From positions 41,349,556 to 41,413,555 of the forward strand of contig JAVGWX010000014.1 in NCBI GenBank assembly GCA_036924085.1: DNA of 64,000 nt. The letters run 5' to 3'. The stretch's first letter is position 1. Every line of letters starts with the position of its first letter. Below the pieces are notes generated by a model that saw nothing but the letters and a program-made list of their open reading frames with translations, did not search any database and was not told where the DNA came from. Of this stretch, positions 1-10,554 are shown one piece after another. A program made the position numbers and the translations under genes. This stretch comes from Ariolimax columbianus. Lineage: Eukaryota; Mollusca; Gastropoda; Stylommatophora; Arionidae.

Positions 1-395
1 TCATGTCATCTCTTCATACTTACTTACTTTCCGTGTCCAAACATCACGTTATAAAGCTTGCATATAGTATTTAGCGACATGGATTGCCTTGTCATTTGCC
101 TGCAGCATGTCGTACCTATTGCATGCTTCCTGGAGCTTGGGGCAGGTCATCAGGTGGTCTGGGTCCTGTATTGCGCAACAATGTTTCATCATCTGTGTAT
201 ACCCATCGTTTCAAGTTCCTCTTGCACCGTGAAACACCAGTTCGGAGTCTGTTCAGCGACTTCCATGTTGTGTATGGTAGATGATGTCCAAGAGCAGGTT
301 CCTCCCGAAGTTCCATCTCTGGGGCCTGCACCAATTCGTGCCATCTCTCGATACGGCGACTTTCAGGGTTTGTCTGTATGCGATTTGTTGTTTCT
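1..395 (-). mobile_element. GTAA-tailed LINE (LINE-II), 5'-truncated 3' end
   Basis: The minus strand encodes a decayed LINE C-terminus with the segment RLRTGVSRCKRNLKRW, also found at 1.5 kb and 20.5 kb. The 3' end reads GGACACGGAAAGTAAGTAAG, the same terminus as the copy at 20.76 kb, so a short GTAA repeat is the tail. The Cys/His knuckle (CxCGAVQ...HLMTC in the 20.5-kb copy) is damaged here. The outer flank (1-17) resembles the 43-bp minisatellite monomer on the other side, so the insertion may lie inside that array. LINE identity is inferred from the three-copy comparison and the family-typical tail. Confidence 0.6.
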
Positions 396-407
396 CTCCA
401 TGAAAAG

Positions 408-1035
408 TTAGATTGTCAGTTCATTTCAAGTGACATCTCTACAAGGAAAATCAGTTAGTCAGTTTAGTTCCAGTGTCATCTCCACGAGAAACGTCGATTA
501 GTAAGATCAGTCCAAGTGTTATATACACGTGGAAGGTCGATTATTGAGATAAATTCAAGTGTTATTTCCACGAGGAAAGTCGATTAGTAAGAGCTAGTTG
601 GCTAGTCAGATCAGTCCAAGTGTCATCTCTACATGGAAGGTTGGCTAGTCAGATCAGTCCAAGTGTCATCTCTACATGGAAGGCCGGCTAGACAAATCGG
701 TCAAAGTGTCATCTCTATATGGAAGGTCGGCTTGTTAGATCAGTCTAAGTGTCATCTCTACATGGAAGGCCGGCTAGACAAATCGGTCAAAGTGTCATCT
801 CTATATGGAAGGTCGGCTTGTTAGATCAGTCTAAGTGTCATCTCTACATGGTAGGTCGACAAGTCAGATAAGTCCAAGGGTCATCTCTACATGGAAGTTC
901 GGCTAGTTAGATCAGTCCAAGTGTCATCTCTACATGGAAGTTTGGCAAGTTAGATCAGACGAAGTGTCATCTCTACATGGAAGGTCGGCAAGTCCGATTA
1001 GTCCAAGTGTCATCTCTACATGGAAGTTTGGTTAC
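408..1035. repeat. 43-bp minisatellite
   Basis: About 14 tandem copies of a unit containing GTCATCTCTACATGGAAG and GATCAGTCCAAGT. The period, measured from 621 to 664, is 43 bp. The left copies are more diverged than the right ones. Open frames here are artefacts of the repeat. Confidence 0.9.
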
Positions 1036-1425
1036 AATGTGCCTTTAACGTCCTATGCCTATTTCCGTAACGGTGCATTTTGAGAGACGTTTCCATCTCA
1101 CTATTTATAGCGTTGTTTTCATTGCAACATTTCAATACCTCTTTAGCTCCCTGTTGAGCATAGATCCTTAACATCTGTTGAAAATTTTACGAGATTGAAC
1201 ACAGGTACAGTTACTATTCTTGTCTTCCCTTTCTGACCTCGACAAGACTTTTGCAAATCTGCCACATCTACGCTCCACTTTGTTTTCGTCAAGATGTTGT
1301 ATCTTTTGGTACAGTTGTATCATAAACAGATAATTGACTGAAGTGACTCTGTGTTCGGACAGCAGGTGCAGCGCCCAAGACTAAAGTCAAGACGAAGTTT
1401 CTTACAGTCAACCCAGCTTCTACAG
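1036..1425. other. No recognisable feature
   Basis: AT-rich unique-looking sequence. I see no reading frame, repeat or RNA signature that I can support. Confidence 0.5.
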
Positions 1426-1429
1426 ACTA

Positions 1430-1795
1430 GTCCAGGAAAACGACGCATATAAAGCTGGTAACAGCTGACACAGGTCCCCTTGTTCGAGTTACGGGAGGAA
1501 CCTGCGCCTGAACATCTCCTGCCCTACGAAACATAAAAGTCACTAAATAGACTTCGAGCTGGTGTATCATGATGCAGGAAAAACCCGAAAAGATGGGGAT
1601 ATAGGGATGATGAAACATGCTAATGTGAAGTAACACAAAGCCAGGACCGAGGACCGTCTGATGATCTACCCAAACCTCCTGGAGACTTGTAGCATGGATG
1701 ACCTTCTGAGTGCCAGTTACAGGACAATCCACGTGGCTGAATACTGGAAGAATGAAGTGTGAGGTAGTGCATAGGACACGGAAAATAAATATCTT
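1430..1795 (+). mobile_element. LINE-II remnant, strongly decayed
   Basis: Plus-strand translation gives a stop-riddled version of the LINE-II C-terminus (KSLNRLRAGVS, then KRWGYRDDETC). Its end, GGACACGGAAAATAAATA, matches the GTAA-tailed termini at 1-30 and 20,740-20,764 with base changes. Its orientation is opposite to the copy at the left edge, about 1 kb away. Several stops show it is dead. Confidence 0.55.
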
Positions 1796-1816
1796 TTAAT
1801 AAAGTGTAAAAACAAA

Positions 1817-1819
<3 letters not shown>

Positions 1820-1880
<61 letters not shown>
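1820..1880. repeat. (TA)n microsatellite
   Basis: About 30 TA dinucleotides in a row. Confidence 0.95.
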
Positions 1881-1882
<2 letters not shown>

Positions 1883-2244
1883 TCATAAATAGGTATGGTT
1901 GATGCCCCGCCGAGACGATAAAACAAACAAAACCTACACTTCGACCAATAAGCCTTCATCGGGAACAACGAACAACAATAATAATAAAATAGTGAATCAA
2001 GTAAGACAAGAAGAATACATAAATGGGGGATATTACTACACGGATAGTTGCTGGCTGGCTCCGATTTTGCTCTTCAGCTTTATTTGTGTGGGAGTTGTAT
2101 CCTGGACTCTATTGTTTAACTCAAGAGGACGGTCCAGGAACAGAAACAGGTAGACAGCATACACTGCATCTCTTTGTTCCCAGAGTAATCGTAAGGATTC
2201 AGGCAAATTCATGTCTTACCTAACAGCTACAGTCTAACTGACCG
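1881..2244. other. Unassigned stretch with a small open frame
   Basis: A plus-strand frame of 84 codons (1899-2153) has an Asn-rich stretch, one hydrophobic segment near residues 51-72 and a basic RGRSRNRNR end, like a tail-anchored membrane peptide. I recognise no family, and the frame starts beside a microsatellite, so chance or repeat-derived origin is likely. Confidence 0.3.
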
Positions 2245-2560
2245 GGTCAAGATACTGGGCAGGGCATGAGCTGCTGCGGTCAGCGACCTGGGGTTAAGAT
2301 GCTAAACAGGAAATGAGTTGCTGCGGTCAGCGACCTGGGGTAAAGATGCTAAACAGGAAATGAATTGCTGCGATCAGCGACCTGGAGTCAAGATGCTAAA
2401 CAGGAAATGAGTTGCTGTGGTCAGCGACTTGGGGTCAAGATGCTGGGCAGGGCATGAGTTGCTGCGGTCAGCGACCTGAGGTCAAGAAGCTGGACAGAGC
2501 ATGAGCGGCAGCGGTCAGGGGTCAAGATGTTTGGCAGGGGATGAGTTGCAGCGATCAGCG
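2245..2560. repeat. 47-bp minisatellite inside family A
   Basis: About seven copies of a unit containing GTCAAGATGCTAAACAGG and GCGGTCAGCGACCTGGG. The ancestral single unit is visible in unexpanded family A copies as GATCAAGATGCTGAGCAG...GTCAGCGACCC. Confidence 0.85.
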
Positions 2561-2870
2561 ACCTAAACCTGGCTGCTATCGTCAGGGCCAGAGATCCAAG
2601 TCTGCCAAGACGCTTCAACACCTTCTCGGAGTGATCCTGAATAAAAGCGTGAGACAGGGCAGACTGGCTAAGAAGAATGGGTCGTAAAGGGAAGGCTAAC
2701 CCGGTTCCTAAAAATGCCTGCTGATGTCGGATGTGTCAGACCTAAAGGTACAAATATCGTAGTCGAGCTGTAAACTACGACACAACGCATTCCGTTTCAA
2801 ACAACATGCTACTACTTACATATCCCTTATCACGGCCTTGTTGCGGAAGTGTGAGAACGAGCGACGGAAA
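2245..2870 (+). mobile_element. Dispersed repeat family A, copy 1
   Basis: From about 2560 this copy matches the unexpanded family A copies at 14.8 and 19.1 kb. Shared blocks include GTCAGGGCCAG, GTGATCCTG, GGCTAACCCGGT and AAACTACGACACAACGCATT. Its left part has become a 47-bp tandem array. The family's right end in other copies is a run of GAAGCCAAGCCAAGCCAA, a retroposon-like short-repeat tail, partly eroded here. I do not know the parent element. Confidence 0.7.
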
Positions 2871-3775
2871 TGAATAAGTCTATTAGAAAGGTAAATAGAA
2901 AATTATACATATGAATAACAGCAACAGACACTATTACAAGGCAGTCGATGTTCTGGAAGACTCATGCAAGGAGACGAAAACAAAGATGTAAGTAAGGGTC
3001 GCTCCATAGAAGACACAGCTGTCAAAGATGAAGTGTTAGAAAATTCATTCTGCTAAGCCTCATCTTATTTTTTTTTGTGTGAGGTGGGATCGCTAGTACC
3101 TGATAGTTTTTTTTGTCCATCACAAGTGATGAAGACCACTCCCTTTGTTCAGCCGTGTGTCCGCTGAAATGGGTGACTTGCGCGGAGATTTGGATTAAAG
3201 TGAGGAAGAAACTGCGCCTTTTGTCAACCTCACTCACAGAGCCTAAGCTACCTTTTGCCAGTGGCAAGACATTCATCGAGACGACTGGAGATAGCATAGG
3301 ATGCAGATTTTGCCTCAGGGTTACCACCGAAGCCTTTCCGTAAACATGTAACCTACAGGGTAGAAAGGTTGGATGGCATCTAACGCAGTTTGTCGCGCCT
3401 TTTCGATAACCACAAGACATCGTATGGACAACACTCAGCGTGTGAGTGAGTCTGGCATCTCTCCCCAGCTGTATTCAGTTCATCATAGTAGCATCTAAAA
3501 TTCCCACACGCCATATTCGTGAAGGTGAACCGGCAGAACTAACCCGTGAGATACGACACAGGTATAAATAGTTTAAGCGTAGCGCCATTCAGCCGGCGTC
3601 CAGACCAGGATAAACGGATGGAAGAAATCACAAAAAAAGAACGAAATAACAAGTCCAGGCGGAAAACAACTCCACGTATCCGTGAACACAAGTGTAAGTC
3701 GTCGACTAGTGTGAATTCCAGGCAAATCCGTGGTCTGGCGGCATCCATAATGATCCAAAACAGTAGAGAAATGTA
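2871..3775. other. No recognisable gene
   Basis: Mixed sequence with T-rich runs near 3067 and 3107. Short frames (76-132 codons) overlap on both strands, with no family signature I recognise. It may be an old repeat of unknown type. Confidence 0.4.
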
Positions 3776-4446
3776 GGCTAGTACCTAGGAGTTATAATAT
3801 GTCATACAGGTAAGGTGAGTGAGTAAGTCCAGGTAACAGTAAAAAAAGGCAAATGCACTGTTAGGTATGATAAAATGAAATATTAAACCTATGAGCAAGG
3901 AAGTGAGAGTCAAACTGTATAAAGCATTACTTAGACCTAGATTAGAGTAATGTGTACAAGTGTGGAGTCCTTATCGTAGAAGATATATAAACATGCTGGA
4001 AAGAATGAAAAAAAGAGCGACAAAGCTGATAGTGAGATTCCAGAATTACAGTTATGAGGAAAGACTCAGAAAAAAACTGGCTACACTGTCTAGAAAAGAG
4101 AAGAATTCGAGGTGACAATACCGGTTTTAAGATAATCAAAGGAAAGGATAAATTAAACTGTTAACAAGTTTTTTTTCAAAATACCACCACCTAAAAGAAA
4201 AGATGGCATAGCTACAAATTAACTAAAGAGAGGTCCAGAAATATTTTTTTAGTCAGAGAGAAAGAGTGGTGAATGCTTGGAATGCATTGCTACAGGAAGT
4301 AGTCGATGCACGGAAAATTAATGCATTTAAGAATAAATTGGATGCGCAGAACTTTTAGAGCAAGGTAATGCAAATGAACCTGGTTGTATACAGACTCTGC
4401 AGAGTCTTCTAAGCCAGCATAAAGACGTTAAGTTCAGTTAAGTTCC
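3776..4446 (+). mobile_element. CR1-like LINE (LINE-III), 5'-truncated
   Basis: Three-frame reading recovers a damaged CR1-type reverse transcriptase C-terminus, including KANAM, LYKALLRPRLE and, near 4255-4340, FSQRERVV-NAWNALLQEVVDA and NAFKNKLDAQ. It matches the better copy at 34.8-35.5 kb almost throughout. The end, GACGTTAAGTTCAGTTAAG, carries the same TTAAG tail. Frameshifts and stops leave no functional product. Confidence 0.8.
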
Positions 4447-4519
4447 CTTAACGGTGTATGTTTTCTTTAACAGTAAGTACCAGTAACAATTTGCAGTTGA
4501 GTAGATAACAGCATATCTT

Positions 4520-4590
4520 TAACGGGCTCGAACCCGGTTCTTTTGATGTGAAGAATGAGCGCTCCACTAACCTTTTATTCAGATAATAGA
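4520..4590 (-). mobile_element. tRNA-derived SINE head
   Basis: On the minus strand the sequence reads GGTTAGTGGAGCGCTC (A-box-like), then GGGTTCGAGCCCG (consensus B box), spaced as in a tRNA. The flanks do not close an acceptor stem, so a SINE head or tRNA pseudogene is more likely than a gene. Confidence 0.5.
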
Positions 4591-5089
4591 AGGAGACGAA
4601 AACAGACACGGAGAATAAAGCTATAGAGAACATAAAGGAAGCGGACAAGACGAGGACAAAGAGATGGAACGATTGATTGAGTAAGGGATCACTTGGTAAG
4701 TATATGTTGAAGACCTATACTCCATGGGGAGCTGAAATAGTTGCTGTTGATGATGATTATACAAGTTCGTGTTTAGGTACCTTCATGTTTTCTTTTTCTC
4801 TTTTGGCTTGTATCCTGCTTGTGCCTTCTAGCGACATCTTATGAAAAGTTTTCTTGACCAGGTCATAGTATGTGCTTCGTACAAGGGAAAGGGAGGGGGG
4901 GGGGGGGGGATGCTTTAATGCTTTTGTTATTTCTGCTATCTTTTTTTGGGGTGGTCGGCAATTGGCGCTCTATCCATTGTAGCTGTACAGAAACGCTTTC
5001 TAAGGGTTACCATCTGGTGTTTGGCGTGTTTGGTTTGGTTTGTTGTCTGTTGATAAGGTCTACCCTGGTGTTATACGTTCTAAACTCTT
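4591..5089. other. Probable LINE 3' scrap, G-tract, otherwise nothing
   Basis: At 4591-4775 the plus strand is basic-rich and ends in TGATGATGATT, as several LINE ends in this window do, so a LINE remnant is possible. A G-run lies near 4896-4909. A 123-codon frame starting at 4870 runs into the family C repeat and has no recognisable domain. Confidence 0.3.
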
Positions 5090-6720
5090 TTTCTCTCTCT
5101 CTTCTTACCTCACTCGCTATCATTTTATTCTGTCCTACAATCACACTCTTACACGACTTTCACACCCACCCTCAGGGTGAGAACCTTCACTCTCTCCAAC
5201 AATCTCACTCTTACACAATTTGTACAGGGCCCTCAGTGTGAGAACCTTTACTCTCTCCAACAATCTCACTCTTACACAATTTGTACAGGGCCCTCAGTGC
5301 GAGAACCTTCACTCTCTCCAACAACCACACTCTTACACAATTTGTACAGACGCCCTCAGTGTGAGAACCTTCACTCTCTCCAACAACCACACTCTTACAC
5401 AATTTGTACAGACGCCCTCAGTGTGAGAACCTTCACTCTCTCCAACAACCACACTCTTACACAATTTGTACAGACGCCCTCAGTGTGAGAACCTTCACTC
5501 TCTCCAACAACCACACTCTTACACAATTTGTACAGACGCCCTCAGTGTGAGAACCTTCACTCTCTCCAACAACCACACTCTTACACAATTTGTACAGACG
5601 CCCTCAGTGTGAGAACCTTCACTCTCTCGAACAACCACACTCTTACACAATTTATACAGACGCCCTCAGTGTGAGAACCTTCACTCTCTCGAACAATCAC
5701 ACTCTTACACAAATCTTACAGACGCCCTCAGTGTGAGAACCTTCACTCTCTCGAACAATCACACTCTTACACAACTCTTACAGACGCCCTCAGTGTGAGA
5801 ACCTTCACTCTCTCCAAGAACCACACTCTTACACAAATCTTACAGACGCCCTCAGGGTGAGAACCTTTACTCTCTCCAACAACCACACTCTTACACAAAT
5901 CTTACAGACGCCCTCAGTGTGAGAACCTTCACTCTCTCGAACAATCACACTCTTACACAAATCTTACAGACGCCCTCAGTGTGAGAACCTTCACTCTCTC
6001 GAACAATCACACTCTTACACAAATCTTACAGACGCCCTCAGTGTGAGAACCTTCACTCTCTCGAACAATCACACTCTTACACAATTTGTACAGAAGCCCT
6101 CAGTGTGAGAACCTTCACTCTCTCCAACAATCACACTCTTACACAAATCTTACAGACGCCCTCAGTGTGAGAACCTTCACTCTCTCGAACAATCACACTC
6201 TTACACAAATCTTACAGACGCCCTCAGTGTGAGAATCTTCACTCTCTCGAACAATCACACTCTTACACAAATCTTACAGACGCCCTCAGTGTGAGAACCT
6301 TCACTCTCTCGAACAATCACACTCTTACACAAATCTTACAGACGCCCTCAGGGTGAGAACCTTCACTCTCTCCAACAACCACACTCTTACACAAATCTTA
6401 CAGACGCCCTCAGTGTGAGAACCTTCACTCTCTCGAACAATCACACTCTTACACAAATCTTACAGACGCCCTAAGTGTGAGAACATTCACTCTCTCCAAC
6501 AACCACACTCTTACACAAATCTTACAGACGCCCTCATGGTGAGAACCTCGCCTTACACTTTGGTTGCCCTCTGAGAGCGTTTTAACTAGCATATATACAT
6601 ATTGACGCACACATGCATCACATCACTGGTTAATACATCCTGAAAGCACTTGGCGGGTTGGAAAATGGTGTGCTTTCGCCAGTAAAATACCGAGAGGCAA
6701 ACACTTTAAACAAAAATCTT
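5090..6720 (+). mobile_element. Dispersed repeat family C, copy 1
   Basis: The right flank (about 6525-6720) matches that of the copy at 61.9-62.06 kb. Shared pieces are CACTTTGGTTG, CTCTGAGAGC, GACGCACACATGCAT and a CGCCAGTA/CGTCAGTA block. The centre is a 62-bp minisatellite. A central tandem array between conserved flanks recalls Helentron-associated 'pearl'-type elements of molluscs, but I cannot confirm such ends. I found no coding sequence. Confidence 0.65.
5166..6552. repeat. 62-bp minisatellite in family C
   Basis: About 22 copies. The period from 5401 to 5463 is 62 bp. Each unit contains GACGCCCTCAGTGTGAGAAC and CCAACAATCACACTCTTACA. Left copies have AATTTGTACA and right copies AAATCTTACA at the same place, so two sub-types occupy different halves. 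Confidence 0.95.
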
Positions 6721-6859
6721 CATACTTTTCTCCTAATATCTTTTTTTCTGATTCTATCTATTCTTCTTTTCTTAGGTGTATTCTTTTAATCCTTTCTTTA
6801 ATACATGAACACACTAGCATGATCCCTTTTGGGGCGTACATGTCAATCAGCCGTGTCCC

Positions 6860-7105
6860 ATGGCATACATTAAAGAGAACACCAAACAGCGTTACCCGTC
6901 AGTCTCTTTCCTGGACTTCACCGGGTAAGAGGAGCGGAAGATTGCCATTCACACATGGAAAAGGCAAATAGCCATAAACATGATGGAAGCTGATCAGACG
7001 TGGAACCAGCTGGGAGTGTTAACGGAAGACAAAAAGGCTTTTGTATGTTTGTTGATATCCTATGCTCCACTGGGAGTGAAAACATTCGATTGATGATGAT
7101 GATGA
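6860..7105 (+). mobile_element. LINE C-terminal remnant with (TGA)n end
   Basis: The plus-strand reading RKIAIHTWKRQIAINMMEAD then TWNQLGVLTEDKKAF follows the layout of a common LINE C-terminus (a TW+R...E block, then W..L...A.DR..W). The frame ends at a TGATGATGATGATGA run, typical of these elements' 3' ends. One stop lies just upstream. Confidence 0.6.
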
Positions 7106-7479
7106 TAATGATTCTCGTCCATATCACTTTTTATAACAAATTTTCTTTTCTCCTCCCTCACACAACGCTCATATATTCGCCTTTTCTAACAATGGCTACT
7201 TCTCAGACTCAGAGGGATTATCAATTAAGCGCACTACATTGAACTCTATGATCTGAGGCTCTTAAGGGTCCCTGTATAAGATTAACAAAATATATCTTAT
7301 ATTTGTGGGTACGAACAAAAATAACATACTTGCAATAGTAATCCCATTTAAAACGCTCTATAAGACATAACGCATAACAGCAAAATAAAAACTGTCAATT
7401 ACCCAATTAGCTTTCCATATCTTTTTCCTGAACCGGCGCCAATATTATGTCTTATTGCTGTTTTTAATCATCCTGTCCA
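7106..7479. other. No recognisable feature
   Basis: AT-rich unique-looking sequence without a supportable frame or repeat. Confidence 0.5.
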
Positions 7480-7757
7480 TTGCGGGCATAGTGTACTTTA
7501 TGCATATAAATAGATACACAATATAAAAATGAACATGCACAGAACTGGTTTATAAAAGCCAAGAAACAGCAACATAACGCTCAAAGTGACGGCAAAGTAC
7601 GCCAGGCACTCTCGTAGCTCGGTATTCATGTTACAGCGATAAACCGGAACCAGATACGGGCAAAGTTCAACGCCACAACCGACATTAGCTTTGTATATGA
7701 AGTGTGTAGTATATTCGTTGTGTACTGGGTTCTGATCTAGTTGAGAGATGTCTTCTT
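7480..7757 (-). repeat. Unit X, left arm of an inverted pair, with an open frame
   Basis: The minus strand matches 8996-9270 of the plus strand closely (shared starts CTCTCAACTAGATCAGAACC and ACCGAGCTACGAGAGTG). In this arm the minus-strand frame 7770-7498 stays open for 90 codons. It has an acidic EEEEED start made by the GAA tract, a Cys-containing middle (VGCGVELCPYLVPVYRC) and two hydrophobic segments near its end. A degraded exon or element fragment is possible. I do not recognise the protein, and the right arm's frame is broken. Confidence 0.6.
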
Positions 7758-7803
7758 CTTCTTCTTCCATTTCTACTTCTACTTCTTCCTCTTCTTCTTC
7801 TTC

Positions 7804-7834
<31 letters not shown>

Positions 7835-7858
7835 GCTTCTTCTTCTTCTTCTTCTTCC
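7752..7858. repeat. (TTC)n tract
   Basis: An imperfect TTC/TCT run next to unit X. On the minus strand it is a GAA run immediately 5' of X, the same arrangement as on the right side. Confidence 0.9.
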
Positions 7859-8461
7859 AGTAGCTCTGGGGCGAGCGTTTGGCAATCATGCCACTAAAGA
7901 GACAGCATATGCTCTTAACTAATTCATTAATTGACCAGCTACAGATATAGCCTACAGCCGAATGGCCCACCCAATTTAATGAGGGCACATAACATGTTAT
8001 TCTAGCGATGGGATTTCTGCCACGAGTTCTGGTTTTAATAAACCTGTTTACTTCCCATTCACAATTGACGAATTATCGAATGACAGTCCACTAGAAATGA
8101 TTAAAAAGATTAAATATTTTGTGCCAAGGTGTGAAAATCTGTGATCTTTCTTCTTGATGAGCTGTAGAAATCTCTCAACTGGGACGAATATGTTGCAGGA
8201 GATGAGCTGATAGGAGGTAGCGAATCACAACTTGTGCTTGAATCAGAGTAATTAATAGATAGCTGTTTGGGACTATGGGAAGCTTTTCTGCCTACAGATG
8301 GAAGTCCTTGAAACAGACTGAAACCGTGCAGTATGACTAAGAGATCAGGGATGGAAGAGAGAAAGCATATCAGGGGGTAAAAATGATGTGCTGAAATTGG
8401 TAATGTCGCGTTGATAGGTGCAGACATTGACACGTCATAACTGTCCTTTTCAGGACAATTG
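7859..8461. other. Spacer of the inverted pair; no recognisable gene
   Basis: Unique-looking sequence between the two purine/pyrimidine tracts. Short frames exist, but I can assign no domain. Confidence 0.45.
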
Positions 8462-8997
8462 ATGAAGATGAAGAAGAAAAATAAGAATCAGAGTAAAAAG
8501 AAAATAAAACAAGAAGGAGAAGAAGAAGATGAAGAAGAAGAAGAAGGAGACAAAGAAGAACAAGAAGAAGAAAAAGAAGAACAATAAGAAGAAGAAGAAG
8601 AAGAAGAAGAAGAAAAAGAAGAAGAAGTAGAATAAGAAGAAGTAGCAAACAAAAAAGTAACAGAAGAAATAGAAGAAGAAATCGAAGAAGAAGACGAAGT
8701 AGAAGAAGAATTAGAAGAAGAAGAAGTAGCAGAAAACGTAGAAGACGTAGAAGAAGGAGAACAAGAAGTAGAATAAGAAGTAGAAGAAGAAGTAGAAGAA
8801 GAAGAAGTAAAACAAAAAATAGAAGAAGAAGAAGACAAAGTAGAAGAAGTAGAAGAAGATGAAGTGGAAGAAGAAATATAACAAGAATTAGAAGAAAAAG
8901 AAGTAGAAGAAGAGGTAGAAGAAGAATTAATAGTAGAAGAAGAAGAAGAAGAAGAAGAAGAAGAAGAAGAAGAAGAAGGAGATGAAGAAGAAGAAAT
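8462..8997. repeat. (GAA)n-rich purine tract, about 535 bp
   Basis: A long imperfect GAA/GAAGTA tract, almost pure purine on the plus strand. Hence the Glu-rich and Ser- or Leu-rich frames in every phase, which should not be read as proteins. Long GAA tracts are known to form triplexes. Confidence 0.95.
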
Positions 8998-9288
8998 CTC
9001 TCAACTAGATCAGAACCCAGTACACAACGAATATACTACACACTTTATCTACAAAGCTAATGTCGGTTGTGGAGTTAAACTTTGCAAGTATCGGAAATCT
9101 GGTTCCGGTTACTAGCTGTAATATGAACACCGAGCTACGAGAGTGTCTGACGCCCTTTGCCGCCAATTTGAAGACATTGCTGTTTTTCTCTTGCATTTTC
9201 TAAACCAATGTTGTGCATGTACATTATTATATTGTGTGTCTGTTTATATCCATATATGTACAAATGCCAGCCACGAACAGTATGATTT
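8996..9288 (+). repeat. Unit X, right arm, interrupted by a LINE
   Basis: Same unit as 7480-7757 in inverted orientation, diverged and with its frame broken near 9110. At 9289 it is interrupted by a 376-bp LINE insertion. Sequence resuming at 9689 would be the original continuation. Confidence 0.65.
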
Positions 9289-9300
9289 AAAACAGCAATG
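9289..9300. repeat. Target-site duplication, left copy
   Basis: AAAACAGCAATG, repeated exactly at 9677-9688 after the LINE's GAA tail. Confidence 0.9.
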
Positions 9301-9676
9301 CATGACCAAATGGGAAACCGAACATACTGGTTACACCAAAAACGATGCCTATTACCAGTTGAACCGAAGAGAGCAGGTCGTTGTCTTCAGACTTCGCACT
9401 GGCCACAACAGACTGAGGTACCACCTATTCAACAAATTGAAGATAGGGAGTACCGACGAATGCCCGTGCGGTACTGGTAAAATGACCACTGAACATCTGC
9501 TGCAGAACTGCCCGACATACGAGGATCAGAGAGAGCAGATGTGGCCATTACCAGTGGAACTGCAAGACAAGCTCTATGGCAGTAGCGAGAGCCTCAGGAT
9601 GACCGCCGCTTTTTTCGAAAAAATAATGGTTACTGTCTGACTGTGTACGCAGAAGAAGAAGAAGAAGAAGAAGAAG
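9301..9676 (+). mobile_element. LINE-I (RNase-H type), 5'-truncated insertion
   Basis: The plus-strand frame encodes the C-terminal domain after RNase H: TKWETEHTGYTKNDAYYQLN, then a Cys/His cluster (ECPCGTGKMTTEHLLQNCP) like the zinc-knuckle tail of I/Nimb-type LINEs. It ends in (GAA)n at about 9652-9676. Perfect 12-bp duplications (AAAACAGCAATG) flank it, the mark of target-primed reverse transcription. The same family supplies the copies at 49.1-52.6 and 63.2-64 kb. The frame has no stop, so the insertion looks fairly young. Confidence 0.93.
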
Positions 9677-9688
9677 AAAACAGCAATG
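9677..9688. repeat. Target-site duplication, right copy
   Basis: AAAACAGCAATG, matching 9289-9300 exactly. Confidence 0.9.
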
Positions 9689-10554
9689 ACACAATAATAT
9701 TGGCGACGGTTGAGGTACAAGATATGAAAAGTTAATTGACCAATGAGCAGTTGTTTGGCTGTTATGTATTATGTCTCTAGAACGTTTTTGATGTAAGAGT
9801 AAAAGTGAGTCCAACCACAAATTAGCATATGGGTCCTCTGAAAAATTATATCTAAGAAGAAAAAGGACCCAATCGCCAATACACCTAGATAGCCCACTTC
9901 CAAATGTTATTTAAAAGGAAAAGGGGACCTATTTACCAATCAGATCAGGCTTGGCCAATAGGACACAAGTTCAAAACCTTGATCCGGCATACAAATGTTT
10001 CTACCGTAGGTAAAATGAAGATCTACATATCACACGTTGAAACGAATGTACGGTTAAGAAGCCTTACCATATTGAGCAATATATTCCTTCCGAATTGACT
10101 ACATCATTGATAGCAGACAAAATAATGGCGTATTTTTAAATATAATCCCTATTTCGTTATTTCACTTACAAATACGGCGAGGATGTGGTGGTACTGTGAA
10201 TTAACAAATAAGTGTGAAAACGTATTTATAGTTTTGGTCATATACCGCGGTAAGACGAGAAGTGAGACGAAACTTTCGTCAAGCTGTATACTTCTTCATC
10301 AGATACAACAATAACAAATATAATTAAAAAGATCATACATAAATGGACGAATGTTTTATTTAGGATCGGGTTGATTTGCACAGCTGTAGACAATATTGGC
10401 ACATTATGAAGTAAACGACCACATATACAAACGTATTTATAATGATAGCCAATACATTGTTAGAATAATAATCAAACTCACACAAAAAATGCAAGCAAAT
10501 GTGGAATACGAAAGTGTGTGTCTTACCTCCGTTGTTATTTATCACATATGTAGA
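9689..10554. other. No recognisable gene
   Basis: AT-rich sequence. Near 10,263-10,277 is a short palindrome (GACGAAA-C-TTTCGTC) followed by CTTCTTCATCAG, an arrangement I have seen in mobile-element flanks but cannot assign. Confidence 0.4.

Noticed and set aside
7685..8838. Poly-Glu, poly-Ser and poly-Leu proteins
   Set aside because: Translations of GAA/TTC tracts in different phases.
10250..10330. Hammerhead-like ribozyme core on the minus strand (CTGATGA ... CGAAA)
   Set aside because: The intervening stem would have only about three pairs and the third helix is a 1-nt-loop palindrome with a mismatch at the conserved closing pair. The fold is not credible.
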